From Bidens hawaiensis (lineage: Eukaryota; Streptophyta; Magnoliopsida; Asterales; Asteraceae): a stretch of DNA of 64,000 nucleotides. Numbering within the stretch: the first letter of the stretch is position 1; each line of letters begins with the position of its first letter. Under the pieces are notes generated by a model. That model searched no databases and was not told where the DNA came from. It worked only from the letters and a program-made list of their open reading frames with translations. The stretch covers positions 248,001-312,000 of the forward strand of contig JAIQDT010001728.1 of the NCBI GenBank assembly GCA_021521415.1. The letters are read 5' to 3'. Shown here piece after piece: positions 22,844 through 35,015 of the stretch. The position numbers and the translations under genes are program-made.

Positions 22844-24098
22844 TCTATATTGATTACTAGCTTTTGAACCCATGTATTACACGTGATTTGTCATATAATA
22901 AAAATAAAAAAGATCCATTATTTGAAAGAAATGAACAAAATTAAATGTAAAAATAAAATATATAGTACAAACAATAAGAAGTCTAAAATCTCAAATTTAC
23001 AAAATCGATTTTTTTATATACAATATTTGCATAAATTGTTTTGACCAATTACCCGTGGATCAATATGATGAATGAGATGAGAGATTAGAAAATTAGAATG
23101 AAAATTATAACCCATTTCTCAAAATTGTTTTGTCCCATGACCCATGGATTGTTAGGATAAATACAATGAGAAATTAGATAATTAGAAATGAAATGATAAT
23201 CCATTTGTCAAAATTATCTTGACCCATGATCCATGGATTGTTAGGATAAATAAGATGAGAAATTAAATAATTAGAAATGAAATTATAACTCATTTGTCAA
23301 AATTATCTTGACTCATGACCCATGGATTGTTAGGATAAATAAGATGAGAAATTAGATAATTAGAAACGAAATTATAACTCATTTGTCAAAATTATCTTGA
23401 CCCATGACCCATGAGTTGTTAGGATAAATAAGATGAGAAATTAGATAATTAGAAATGAAATTATCCACAATCGCTATGGTCAATAACAAACTTGATCCTA
23501 TCTAAATATAAATTTGAATTTTTAATTTGTAACAATTATTTTATATTATTATAATGATCCTTAATAAGGGACCAGTCGGAAAGAGTCCATTGAGAATTTA
23601 TTGTGCTAAATGCTTATTCGTAATGGTTGCTAATTTGTAGCCGATTCGGATCTGGCTACAAAGCTTAAATAGCTTAAAGGACGGGTTAAAAAGTGGATAA
23701 GGAGAATGTAAAGAGTAATGAGAAACTAGCGGAACAACGCAAATTAGTACACTCGGAATTGGAACAAAGGGCTTAAAGTAAGAAGGGGCATTGTTCCCCT
23801 TTACCCGTAAAGAATGGTATTAATGTACATATAGATAACATATAATCAGTGTCTTAAAACTTTACCATATGTTACCGCCAAGTTTAGTATACATACGTAT
23901 ATTCATATTCTTTTTTAATTACAATAACACCTTATTGTTCTCACTTCAACACCTGGATTGCATTGATGATAGCAAGTAGTACCCAATATAATTATACGAA
24001 TCTAGTATGCATGATCATTTTTCTTGACTGTATTTCACTTAATGGTTAAAATTTAAAATTTTTATCAATTACCGTGTAATACACGAGCATAAAACTAG
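22844..24098 (+). mobile_element. Non-autonomous Helitron candidate, unit B
   Basis: The 3' end has the classic form: a short hairpin CGTGT-AAT-ACACG at 24073-24085, nine bases, then CTAG at 24095-24098 followed by T. A matching motif CATGTATTACACGTG lies shortly after a candidate 5' TC at 22844. Insertion between A and T is not supported on the left, where the preceding base is G, so the 5' limit is uncertain. It has no Rep/helicase gene. Inside are five 89-bp tandem repeats. Its last part includes a region similar to the CYP 3' flank beyond it. The unit C copy ends at 57230 and is almost identical. Confidence 0.5.
23039..23463 (+). repeat. Tandem repeat, about five units of 89 bp
   Basis: Units start at about 23039, 23128, 23218, 23307 and 23396. 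Each reads roughly TTGACCCATGACCCATGGAT, then TTGTTAGGATAAATAAGATG, then AGAAATTAGATAATTAG and an AT-rich tail. The first unit is the most diverged and the last is partial. The same array is at 56172-56598. Confidence 0.9.
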
Positions 24099-24346
24099 TT
24101 AAGTATACATAGATATCTATAATCATAATTTTTTTCTTTAATTATAAGAACACCTTATTGTTCTCACTTAAAAACCTGGATTGCATTGATGATATAAATA
24201 TGCATTAATGATATAAATACAATAGCAAGTAGTAAACAATATAATTATACGAACCCTAGTATGCATCGTGGTTATAAAATATTTAGTTCAAATAGCAAGC
24301 AGTATACAATAAAATTATTCTAAGCCGGTATTTAACTCAGTTTAGT

Positions 24347-25861
24347 TTAATCACTTCTTTTACTTAATCGGACCTTAAGACCATGCTTCATCATAAGTAC
24401 CATTGAATCTGCTGGAACTACATGATGACCTTCCACTAACTGAGTGTGGTAATGGTAAATTATTGTGGTTGCCACTATCTTCATCTCGCACAACGCTATA
24501 TTCTTACCTAAACAAGCTCTTGGTCCTGCGTTAAACGTAGGGAACTTGTATGATGGCTCATGTTTGACTCCTCCGGTGTTAGAAATCCACCTTTCAGGCT
24601 TAAAGTCCATACAATCTTCCCCCCATATCGATTTCATCCTTCCCATAGAATAGAAACAGAGAATAATGTTCGTGTTTTGATCAACTTTGTTGCCACTTGG
24701 AAGGATTTCTGGTTGTATTGGAGATTTGTTGTTTAAAGGGATTGGAGGATATAACCTTAAGGATTCACATAAAGCTCCATGCATGTAAACCATTATGTCT
24801 AACTCTTTCATGTTCCATCTTTTACCTGCATTAACATCCAAATGTATATAGATCTCTTCTAGAATTTTATCTTGGACGATTGGGTTTCTCGCAAGCAGAT
24901 AAAAGAACCAAGATAGAGCACTACCAATGGTATCTTTTCCTGCAGCCATCAGATTAAAAAAGATGTCTCTTAGAAATTTTGTGTGTTCCGTAGAGGCGCC
25001 GATTTGATCTTTAAGCTCTCTCACAATCGCTGTGAAAAATACGAATGTTTCGTCATGGTTCATGTTATTGTACTCCTTTTGTTTATTAGCCATGTTCTTG
25101 TATATGAATTCATCAAGGTTTCTCCATGCATCGCTCAACTTCTTCTCCTTCCCCACTCTAAGAGCTTGTTGCAATTTCCAAAGCCATGGGGGCGTAACAT
25201 GTCTAAGCAGAATAGCTTCTTCAGCATCCATTAAGGCTTTCAAACACGGATTGTAAGGAAAATCAAGAGATAAGCTTTCTGGGTCACTATCAAATAGTAG
25301 TTTGCATACGTTGTCAAAAGTAAACCTTTGAAATATATCCTGCAAATCGATCTCAGTGCCACGTTCACAAATAGATTCAAGTATAGGCAGAAGCCCATTT
25401 AGCACTTTGTCCCAAGTTATTGTTTCCATCGTACTCTGAAATCTTGCGTTCTTAAGTACGTAAAAAATGACTTTGTGGTGGATCTCCCATGTCTTACCAT
25501 CAGAATTCAGGATTCCATCGCCTAGGATATCAAAGATCTTACGAAATTTCTCACCTTTGGGATAGTTGCTGAAGTGTTTGCTTAGAATGTGATGGACGTC
25601 TAAAGGATCAGTGGTAAGCATTAAGTCCATCTTGCTTAACCAAGGGCCTTTGAACATGAATGTACCACGGCTTTGTATCATAACTTCTGTAACATAATCA
25701 TTGAATAGATGAGCGTTTATAAGAATCCCTGGCATCATACCAAGAATAGGCCAATTTGTAGGAATGACAGTTCTCTTTGTTTTATGTGTATATATGATCA
25801 TTAAAGTCGAAACAAGAATGAAACATATAAAGAAAATGACAAAGTATACAAGTAAAGCCAT
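24347..25861 (-). CDS. CYP96A-like cytochrome P450, copy B (intact, 504 aa)
   Basis: A complete intronless P450. By family it is a CYP96A (CYP86 clan) heme monooxygenase of the ER membrane. The best-known member, Arabidopsis MAH1 (CYP96A15), hydroxylates wax alkanes at mid-chain; activity here is inferred only from similarity. Residues 3-23 are the membrane anchor, followed by KTKR and the PTNWP hinge. The I-helix oxygen-binding motif AGKDT is at 307-311, ExxR is E366-R369, PERW is 422-425, and the heme loop FNAGPRACLG is at 443-452 with Cys450 as heme ligand. Length and single-exon structure are normal for the family. The start is the first Met of the hydrophobic anchor and agrees in all three copies. 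Leu52 is unlike the Arg of copies A and C. It is the only complete, unbroken copy in the window. Confidence 0.95.
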   Translation of the reverse strand: MALLVYFVIFFICFILVSTLMIIYTHKTKRTVIPTNWPILGMMPGILINAHLFNDYVTEVMIQSRGTFMFKGPWLSKMDLMLTTDPLDVHHILSKHFSNYPKGEKFRKIFDILGDGILNSDGKTWEIHHKVIFYVLKNARFQSTMETITWDKVLNGLLPILESICERGTEIDLQDIFQRFTFDNVCKLLFDSDPESLSLDFPYNPCLKALMDAEEAILLRHVTPPWLWKLQQALRVGKEKKLSDAWRNLDEFIYKNMANKQKEYNNMNHDETFVFFTAIVRELKDQIGASTEHTKFLRDIFFNLMAAGKDTIGSALSWFFYLLARNPIVQDKILEEIYIHLDVNAGKRWNMKELDIMVYMHGALCESLRLYPPIPLNNKSPIQPEILPSGNKVDQNTNIILCFYSMGRMKSIWGEDCMDFKPERWISNTGGVKHEPSYKFPTFNAGPRACLGKNIALCEMKIVATTIIYHYHTQLVEGHHVVPADSMVLMMKHGLKVRLSKRSD

Positions 25862-27587
25862 GGGTATTTGTTTATGTTTATAATGGATGGGATGGTGATG
25901 TGTTCTTATTTTCAGCCTTTAAGTAAGCCACAAATTTTCCTAAAAAAAAGCTACAAATGTAATTCGGAGTACACTCAAGAATTGGCACGGGACCAACCAC
26001 ATGCAATATACTAGCATTCACTATGCCTAAAACAATTAAGCCCCCAAAATTAGGCACGCCTATTGATATTTTAAGAATTCTCCAAGCCCTTCATGTTCGT
26101 ACGACCGAGTCACGTTGATATTTTATGTTTCTTTTTATTTTTGTTTCAAATATATGTGTTGACTGAATTTAAATTTTATTTATGACTTGTATCACGTTGA
26201 TTTTAAACCTATTGTATTGGCTCATCGAAAACCTGTTAATTCATTAATGTATATTCACTAATGAATTCGGTGGCGTATCTATCGAAAAAATGCAGAAACA
26301 ATGCAAGCCAAAACAAAAAAAAAATTGTTTAGGAACCCCTCAACATAATATTAAAATTTTTCACAAAAAATGTACTTTGCCAAGAAAGTTGAAGGATGGC
26401 GTGCGTGCTACTCCTCAACATATGCTAGATCTCCCGCCGCCTACCGGTAATGTACAAGTTTCAACATATCAATCAATTAATCATACAAAGTAAGAAAACT
26501 CCATCAATATCATAGCTATTAGCATAATTTAAAGAGGGTAAGATGTAGATAAACTGTTCCTCTGTTTTTCATAAAACAAATAAGTAAATAAGCAAATTCC
26601 AAAAGCTTAGCCAAACACCCTCATAAAATATCACTTTGACAACTTCGGTTCCTATTTCAATCTTGGCCCATAATACAATCTAAGTCCATATATATAGTTG
26701 AGTTTAGTGCAAAAATCACGGGTGTGGTGGAAGTCATTTTTGCAGGAATCGATGTTTGTGGTGGCATAAACGCAGATATCACCATGTGATGGGCATTTTA
26801 ATTATTATGTTTAAGCGTAAAAAGACAGGTTTTCCCTTCAATCTAAGTCCATATATAAAATTGAGTTTAGTGCAAAAAAATGCCCCAAACCCGCTTTAAT
26901 CGGCGGGGTACTTAAGCCTTAGATCCGTCCTTTCCAACTCGCCACCCTTCCTTTACACCGCCGCACCACCACGTGCAACCTACTACAAGTCTACAACCAC
27001 CCGGGCAGTTCCCCTCTTGCTAGCTCTACGTTTTCGGTAATTCGACATCATTTTAAGATTCGGTATTTTGGGGTTTGTAAATTTTGGTTTTTGTTTCGTG
27101 CAATCCACAAACCAGTAAAAAGAAGAATTGCTTTCTGGTTTCCTACAATTTGCCCCATGAAGCTTTGGATTTTAACTATTAAAACCAACTGATGCAACTC
27201 ATCAATTTGTAAGATTTAACAACAAAACCCACCCTCATACCTTATAATAATAATAATTGACTAATTATATATGTATAAGTATGCAAAAATATCTTGAAGG
27301 AACTTTGATGATATGAGCATCTAGATTACGAAGTCAGTAATTGTATGCCTCAACTTTGATGAATAGAAGTTGGTTATGCAATTTAATTGGGGCTCCATAT
27401 TGTGGATTATGTGACTTTGAATGAGTTTATCAGTTTCACAAATTGCAAGATATAAGGTCTTTTCACAAGAAAACTAACTTTGGGTTCAAGACGGGGTTTG
27501 AATTGCATAAAAATGATGGAATAAGTCATGGGTTTAGTTGCACATGGGTCTAGTTGCATGTTCTTGACCGTTGAGTGTGTTTCAATT
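25862..27587. other. Upstream region of CYP copy B
   Basis: Non-coding 5' flank, almost identical to 604-2329 and 58995-60710. It carries the pair of 40-base direct repeats seen in copy A. The open frame at 26290-26493 is not maintained in the other copies and is not considered a gene. No clear TATA box at a normal distance was identified. Confidence 0.6.
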
Positions 27588-28145
27588 TGGCCTTCATAGT
27601 GATTTGGGTGTCCCGTCATCACATACTGGACACCACTCCAAATGAATATTAATGTTTGTTTTACCCAACAAGGGCGGCAACCGTTCTAATTCTAATGGCG
27701 CCTTCCAAGCTAAAATACAAACTATTTTCTGGACCCAACCATTCCAAACGAATGAGTATTCAGTGATCGAATTGGAATGTTCAGCCAAAATGTTCTTCAA
27801 GCTTTTATCCGAGTAGACATCTGAACTGTTAAACCGTCGCATAAACAATCCAAACCCAAAGTATAATCGGCTCACATAAAATCAACAGTTGTTTAAGCTC
27901 GTTGAACGCTTCCACCACAGCCGACTATCTTACCTAGCTTCACACCCCGCACACATCTCTCATTACATACGCCACAAAACACATTTTATGTCGATCTTGA
28001 GAGAAAAAAGAATACGAAACCGATTTTTTAACGGCTCCCCAACAATCCATAAATCGAGCCAAAACATGAAATTCCTGCCGTTACCAGTAGCAAACTTCAT
28101 ACAACTGAACATTATTTGTGTATTCCTCCATGAACCTGACACGAT
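27588..28145 (-). mobile_element. Internal LINE fragment (reverse transcriptase C-terminal and zinc-binding region)
   Basis: On the minus strand the first part reads FATGNGRNFMFWLDLWIVGE then PLKNRFRILFSL, the conserved stretch after the reverse transcriptase domain of plant L1-type elements. After a break, 27875-27594 reads FVWNGWVQKIVCILAWKAPL, then LERLPPLLGKTNINI and CPVC, the zf-RVT domain. There is no poly-A tail, no 5' end and no target duplication, so it is an internal piece and not a normal insertion. It replaces 31 bases that copies A and C share. Confidence 0.85.
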
Positions 28146-31100
28146 TGCCTAACAGGAATTAAATTCCACGACCTGTCCGAGTGATGAAAAGACCCAATAA
28201 CCCTTAAAATAATACTATTTTATATAGTATTTGTGACTAAATATTAATGCATGTATCTATTTCGGTCAGTATTGGCTTGTATGTTTATTTAATAGACGCA
28301 TTCACAGTTGGTGGAAGAATCCCCCTAATATTAGGCAGACCTATCGTTTTCTTCATAATTCATCACCTTTAATATGGGTTAGATTAAACCTACCACCCTC
28401 TTCTAACCCTTCCCTACATTGAGTTCTTTTAATAATATTTGCTAGACGTTTGTAACATTTTTTTTCATTTTATAGTTTTCCTTTAGATCAAAAACTTACG
28501 TTTTAATTTTTATATAAAATTACATGTTGAACTATTCAATCCAACTGGTTATATTATTTTTTTAACCCTAATCAAGTATGTCAGTTTATAAAACATTGAT
28601 CACAACTCCCTCGGTTTTAATATTACTACCCTTCTGTTGTGTGTGTGCACGCACACACACATTAGTACAGAAAAAGTTAATTTTAAATGGTTAAATAGTG
28701 TTTTAATTCATAACGGTTTCAAAACTGTATTAAACCTTGCGTTGCAATAGATATTTAAAACAGTTTAAAAATCCGGTGTAAAATGATACCCAAAAGCAAC
28801 ACTTCTTCAAAAACTGGTTTATAATGGTACATAAAGCAATGCTTATTTGTTATAAAAATATAGAAAAGATAGTTGTAAATTTTTTAAAAAACAACAGTTC
28901 TTTGATTATTCAAAAAACAAAGCTTCCACATATTTGGTTTTCATTTTTTTAAATAAAATTAATATTTGTAGTAACCAACACACTGCAACAACCAGCAAGC
29001 AGCCTCATATCCAAATTATATATACTAGCATAAGTGTCTGCGCGTTGCTGCGGGTTTACGCAAATATCCCCTCGTATTGGTTTGTAGAGTTTGGTGTGGT
29101 GTGTCATGGGTTATCAGTGCAAGCACGTTGCCTCATATGCATATGATTTGTTGGATTGATGGTTTTTTTTATGTGGGGGTGCGCACCACTCATCATGTTT
29201 TGTGAAATATTTGTTAATAAAGTAAATTTATGGGTTATGTGATTTTAATCAACATAAATGATTAAATGTGTGTTAATTAGTGAGTAGTTAGAGTTGAAGT
29301 TTAAGATGAAACAAATGCTCAAACTAAAGCCACAAAGTTTTCAGTCAACAAACTGTAAAAAGGAAAACGTGGTTGGCACACATGATTTGATTGTGCACAT
29401 GTATTGACGTATGCATATATATTGGATAAATGGTCTATAAATTGATTGGTACTTAACCTGCAGAAACAAAAAGTTTTTATTTGAGGCATTACAAAATGAC
29501 AAGTAACAGACTTAAATAGCGGGAGAGACAAGAGTGTTACTGAAGAGTACACCCTATAAAGTAAGAATTAATTATAAGTTTTAATGACGAAGATGTATAA
29601 AATATATTGACAGAAGATCACATTTTCTAAACATGATTATATGATGTACAAATTTAAATTCTTATTACGGCTAATTATGATGTAAACAAATCTCCAACAC
29701 TGAAACAGAACTCCCTTGCGTTGAAACATTAAAGACGTAAAAACTAGCAATTCGTTGAAGCTGTAACCACTACAAGAATTTGTACAGGTTTTATATCAAT
29801 AGCATTCTGTTATGCAAATATACTTTTGCAACATGATACATGAGTTGTACAAAGAGGGGATAATCATTAGGAAGGTGCAAGCTTAAGAAAGCTGGTTCTG
29901 TATAGCTATAACATGATCCGCAAGCTCGAGATCTAAGAGGGTGTTGGGGATTCCAGCGGTTTCAGTTTCGTCTGGTGGCGACTTTCTACTTTGTTTCATG
30001 AGCTTATGAAACTTGTCTTCCACATGTTTTATCTAAGTCTTTGATAAGATGGAACATATTATATTTGCAAACAGAGACCCATACAAGTAAGAGCGCATGA
30101 TCACCATGATGAATAATTAGACTTTATAGAATCGGATGTCACGGTACTACGGTATAAATATTTAGTAATCATATAACATATTACCTGAGCTCGTGCGGAT
30201 CATTTGACCTTGATACACGCTGCTACTATTAATAGGTTCAATATATACATCTCGCTAACACACGAATGCGACCCGTTCAATGGTCCAGCTATTGTTGTGA
30301 ATATTTGAATGCAGCAACTTCGGTACACTTTCTGAAATTATATTAGCATGTCAACAAAAAATTAGCAGGTCAAATAAAATGCAATTTAAAACCAACCCCT
30401 AAACCCCATCCAACATGAAGATAACATGCACATAACTTTTATGTAAATTTTTTTGAAATTTGTAATACTGGCTATGAGCAAAGTATAACGTATACCCTAG
30501 TTAACTTAAGGCTAATACTTCTAATTTGGATATTCAATAGCCAAGTTACTCTAAGGATAGTACCTATTAATTAATTATACAGTTAGTGGCAATGGTGACT
30601 AAAAAGAGTCTTAGTCGACTTATTCAAACAAAGTCCAAACAAAAGTTCTCTAAACTGAACAAAAAGCCAGCTCGTAGGGAAAACTAATCGACCAAATGTG
30701 AACTAATAAGAATCTCTCGACTGAGCATACGGGCATCGTTACTGAACCAACAACAGAAAAAAAATAAGTACATATAATAAAGCCAACATTAATGAGGCTC
30801 GTATAATAAACTATCATCATAGCGTTAAACATATGAAACATACCATCATCAACGCCGCCTTGGAAGCAACGTATCGGAACCCAACAACGATAGACGATCA
30901 TCATCGTAGGGTCACATGCATGAGCATCATAGCCGGTAACAACAAAGCCTACAGCAACACCGAGTCACAATCACAACCCACTCAACGGTATGTCACAATC
31001 AGCGACCACAACAGCCGAGGGCCACCACCACAGTCGGCAATCACAAAGCCAACTGCCACGACGACTCCACTGCTCCCAAGATTCAAAGTCGAAACCCGAC

Positions 31101-31952
31101 AACGATAAACGATCCTCATCATCATTGCAGGCTCACAACCAAACCGACAAAAGACAAATGCCACAACGACTTCACCACCACGAAAGGATCGGAATCAAAA
31201 CCTGCATTTTCAGAATAACATAATTTACCAAACAACAATCCAATTAACCCCTAAATCCCCACCTTCCAAAAGTAATCCACGAAAACCCTAATTTACAGCT
31301 GCAAATTCAACAAATTTCGTAAAAAAAATACTTACTTCAGGTGACACGGAAGATAATAAAAGGTGTTTGCATGTCTAAAAAATGTAAAAATCAACATCAG
31401 TTCCACAAATATTTAAAAATCACTTTAACATAAACAACAACAAAACTTGAATAAGGGTTTGTGCAGGCAAAATCATTACAAATTTGTGCAGGCAAAATTG
31501 ATGATTAGGGGTTCACTGAAACCTATCATTGAACTTGAATTGAAAGGATTTACAATTGAACAAACAGAAACCTAGAAACTTGGGGAAGTAAAAATAAAAA
31601 GAATTGCCAGAGGATGAGAGAGATTGATGATGCCCAAGGGAACAGCCAAACGAAGAAGAGGATAAGTATGTCTGTAGGTTGGGACGTTGAGTAGGCAAAC
31701 AACTTTAGGTTTTTTAGGAAGAGGAGACGCGAGAACTGAAGCTGAGAACAATTGAAATTGAAGGGAGCAACTGAAGATTGTAACGGTTACGTGGGCATAA
31801 CATGAGGTCGCCTTTGAATGCACGTTTGTAACCGACATGCCTTGAATGCTCCGGAGATCGGAGATTGGTCGGAGAGTTGGTCTGAGTTTTAATTGTTGGT
31901 CAGTTCTTCATATAAGTAATATAAAACATGAAAAATATTAAACTTATGAACC
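28146..31952. other. Intergenic DNA of unit B, no recognised gene
   Basis: Counterpart of 2361-6169 with the same short open frames and the same palindromic TG/CA tract (near 28640). The possible 38-residue terminal exon is at 29883-29999 on the minus strand. Nothing else is recognised. Confidence 0.5.
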
Positions 31953-32914
31953 TGTTACAGCATGGAGAATAATAATCACAGCAGAGTATGAGATAGTTGA
32001 CATGTTTGTCATCTTGGTCGAGTTTCCCTTTAGGATGTATACATAAGGATGGTGTTAGGGTTCTTGTAGGGCTGTAAACGAGCCGAGTCAAGCCGAGCCA
32101 GAGTGTGCTCGAGCTCGAGCTCGAGCTCGAACTTAATCGAGCTGGCTCGAGCTCGGCTCGTTTTCTTTATCGAGCTGAAAATCGAGCTCGAGCTCGGCTC
32201 GTTTAAAGCTCAAGCCGAGCTCGAGCTCGTCGAGCCGGTCTTCTTTAATTTTTTCGAATTTTTTTATTTTTGAATTTTTTAATTTCTTATTTTACAAATT
32301 TGGATATATAAAAGATAAAAAAAATATAATTTTAACATACATATTATAAAAAATTAATAATTAGAACTTTATATGTTTTATTTTCGTTATTCTTTTATAA
32401 GGTTTTAGGTATCGAGTGACATAATATACGCATAAGTATGATATTACTATATATAGATATTAATTTAAGGTTTAATCTAAACGAGCCAACGAGCCGAGCT
32501 CACGAGTCGAGCCAAAACCGAGCCATGAGCCGAGCTGACCCTGGCTCGAGCTCGGCTCGTTCAGAAATCAAGCCGAGTCAAGCCGAGCTCATTTAGAATC
32601 GAGCTTTTTCGAGCCGAGCTTTTTCGAGCGAGCCACGAGCTTTTTGAACACCCCTAGGTTCTTGAGAGGAACCCGGTTTTATGAGAGAGGAGGCACACAA
32701 AATTGTTATGTGTGTGTGATTAGGTTATGATGTTAATTTATTCTCTCTATATATACACCCAAGGGGAAACCCTTTATTAGTTAATTATAGGTAATATGGC
32801 CCATCAACAATTACCAAACTAATATATAAGGTATATTTAATATTTTGATCTATTATAATATAAATGATTATAATGGTCATATTTAAATATATATTATTAT
32901 ATGTTATTCTTACA
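31953..32914 (-). mobile_element. 3' LTR of decayed Copia element, unit B
   Basis: Same as 6170-7126. It begins TGTAAGAATAACATA on the minus strand at 32914 beside the purine tract and contains the hAT miniature element at 32067-32656. The left limit is uncertain. Confidence 0.6.
32067..32656. mobile_element. hAT-type miniature element with GAGCTCG arrays, unit B
   Basis: Orthologous to the element at 6284-6868 and with the same GGTTCTTG duplication (32059-32066 and 32657-32664), so it inserted before the segmental duplication. It is 590 bp, five bases longer, mainly because the left GAGCTC run has one more unit. Confidence 0.88.
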
Positions 32915-35015
32915 TTCTCCCACTGACCGAGTAATCATTTATTATGAGTATTAGATAAGCATGATCAGGAGTTAACACTCATTTTAGCTTTAAACTTAAA
33001 CTGGAGCAGAGAAATACAGTCATTGAATTGAACATCAGCTCAAGACCCTCATTAATCATACTTCAGCCCTTATTTAAAACCTAAGTAGTTATGATCAAAA
33101 TTTTCAAGTAAGCCCTTCAGAACGTTTGATTTGTATAATAATTCGTATATATGTCATTATGCATGCAGAACATATTAAGAGACATACAAATCAAAACTGA
33201 TGAGGAAATTTAATAGTTAATCATTCATAGTATGATATGCAGTACGTTGTGCATAGTCATCAATAACCAGTCATTATTATAAGCGCTTTCATAATATTTA
33301 TGGGTGAGACTTTTATTTATCGGATCCTTAAGTATATCATGAATGCATTCGATACGAAAATTTAGATTCCTCAATTCGTTCATAAACGGATAATTAATTT
33401 CATATCAAAATTTAATGTAGCACCTCTCAAACTGTTACTGTTTGAGAAAACATGGTAGCTGACTTTATCACAATAAGTCTTCAATATATAATTTATATGG
33501 AGTTTAATAAAAACTTATGAGTCCACTAATAAATGTTCAACAATTTTTATTGACAACAACGTTGTAATTAATCAACATATTAGGTCGTTATGACTTAGGT
33601 TGTTGTTATCGGTTCATTATGACTCCTCCATGAGATAGATTTGTCTACTGACATAAGAATATATCCCGAAAATTACATTTTCTTATCTTTGAATATGACA
33701 AAGTTTAAAGTAATCTACCGGTTTGAATTCTCACTTCTTCTTTTAAATTAAGTCTTTCGTTTCTTTTAAAGATATCTTAGTACTCTTTTAGATGCTTCAC
33801 ATTAATCTAGACATATCTAGCGTGTTGCAATTTTGAGTAATATCTAAACGGGTATAGACTTGAACTTATATAAGGCTTCTACTTAATGAAGCATAAGGAA
33901 ATAATCTATGTGTTCCCATTATCCTCTAAAGTAGAGCAATACTGTTTATTACATGTGTAAGGAATATCTCTGAGATCTATAATATCAAAGTATGTGTGAA
34001 AATGCTTTGACTCATGTAACATATACTTGTCAGAAGAATGTCATCTATATAAGGACAAGTATGTTTTTAGTTGCTCCCACTCATCTTGAAGTAGGTACAT
34101 TAATCCACTTGTTTTTGATGAAAATAATTGTATAAATATTTCATCATATTTTGATGTTTGCATTAACCCATATATGGATTTTATTGACTTATAAACTAAA
34201 TGTTCTTTGACCTTCAGTTTATAACTTTTAGGCTGTTTTATGAACATATAAATATGTAAGTCGATTGTTAGGAAAAGTTGTTTTAATGTTCATCTAATGT
34301 AGCTCTTAACTATTGTAAGCTACTAGAACAATAATGATCCTTAAATAAATCTTTTGTAATATAGGTAAGAAAATTCTTTGATAATTGGTTTATCCTTAAA
34401 TATAACCTTTAATAATCAATCGTGCTTCTTACTGTCTTAACGTTTCGTACTGGAATTTAGTTTAGTTATGAACACTCTTAGGTGATTCAACCTCAAAATG
34501 TTAGCCTGATTTATGGAGTCAATTATGATTGATGCTAATGGTTTATAAGGGGTAGGATCATTAAACTTTCCAACATCCATTTCAACTTTAGTTAGGGAGG
34601 TTACATAATCATCAGTGTTAGTAGGTTTTAAAACCTAGATGGCCTCTTGAGTTGATTATTGGGTAATTTTAAAAGTCTCGGCTTTATGGATTAGCTCTTG
34701 GTTAGGTTGCTATCATTTTCAGGATTCTAAGTGTGTAAGAGTTGGTGCAGTATGGTGTACAAGAGGTGTAATTGGAGCTAAATTTGGAGTAAAATTTTAT
34801 AACTCTCTTCCCCCCGGCTCTTGTACTTCTACTGCTCCCACTGACCTTAGAAACCTTTAGGAAATTTACATGCTTATGGTCAATATTTAAAGACCAATAG
34901 ATTCTAATAGAGAAACAAGTTAACAATATAAATTGTAGTTTCTTTTGGTGAGGATTAGTTTATTAAGAAATCTGAATAAGCCCACTTTTAAGCAACAATG
35001 AAACTTTTGTAAGAA
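32915..35015 (-). mobile_element. Decayed Copia retrotransposon, unit B
   Basis: Counterpart of 7127-9227, with the same reverse transcriptase landmark (KSIYGLMQTS at 34041-34247) and the same truncating junction with PHT1 exon 2 near 35016. The insertion and damage therefore predate the duplication. Confidence 0.75.

Larger units (their letters stand above)
21956..27587 (+). repeat. Duplicated CYP block, unit B copy (matches 55090-60720)
   Basis: From CACAGTCAATTAAC at 21956 the sequence follows 55090 onward with few differences (offset about 33132-33134). The block takes in the CYP 3' flank, the Helitron candidate, the gene and its upstream region. To the left the two copies are unrelated, so 21956/55090 is a true breakpoint. 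On the right the match with unit C continues to 27587, where unit B switches to a LINE fragment. Confidence 0.92.

Noticed and set aside
24465..25256. Plus-strand frames of 60-83 codons over CYP copy B
   Set aside because: They are antisense shadows of the P450 coding sequence.
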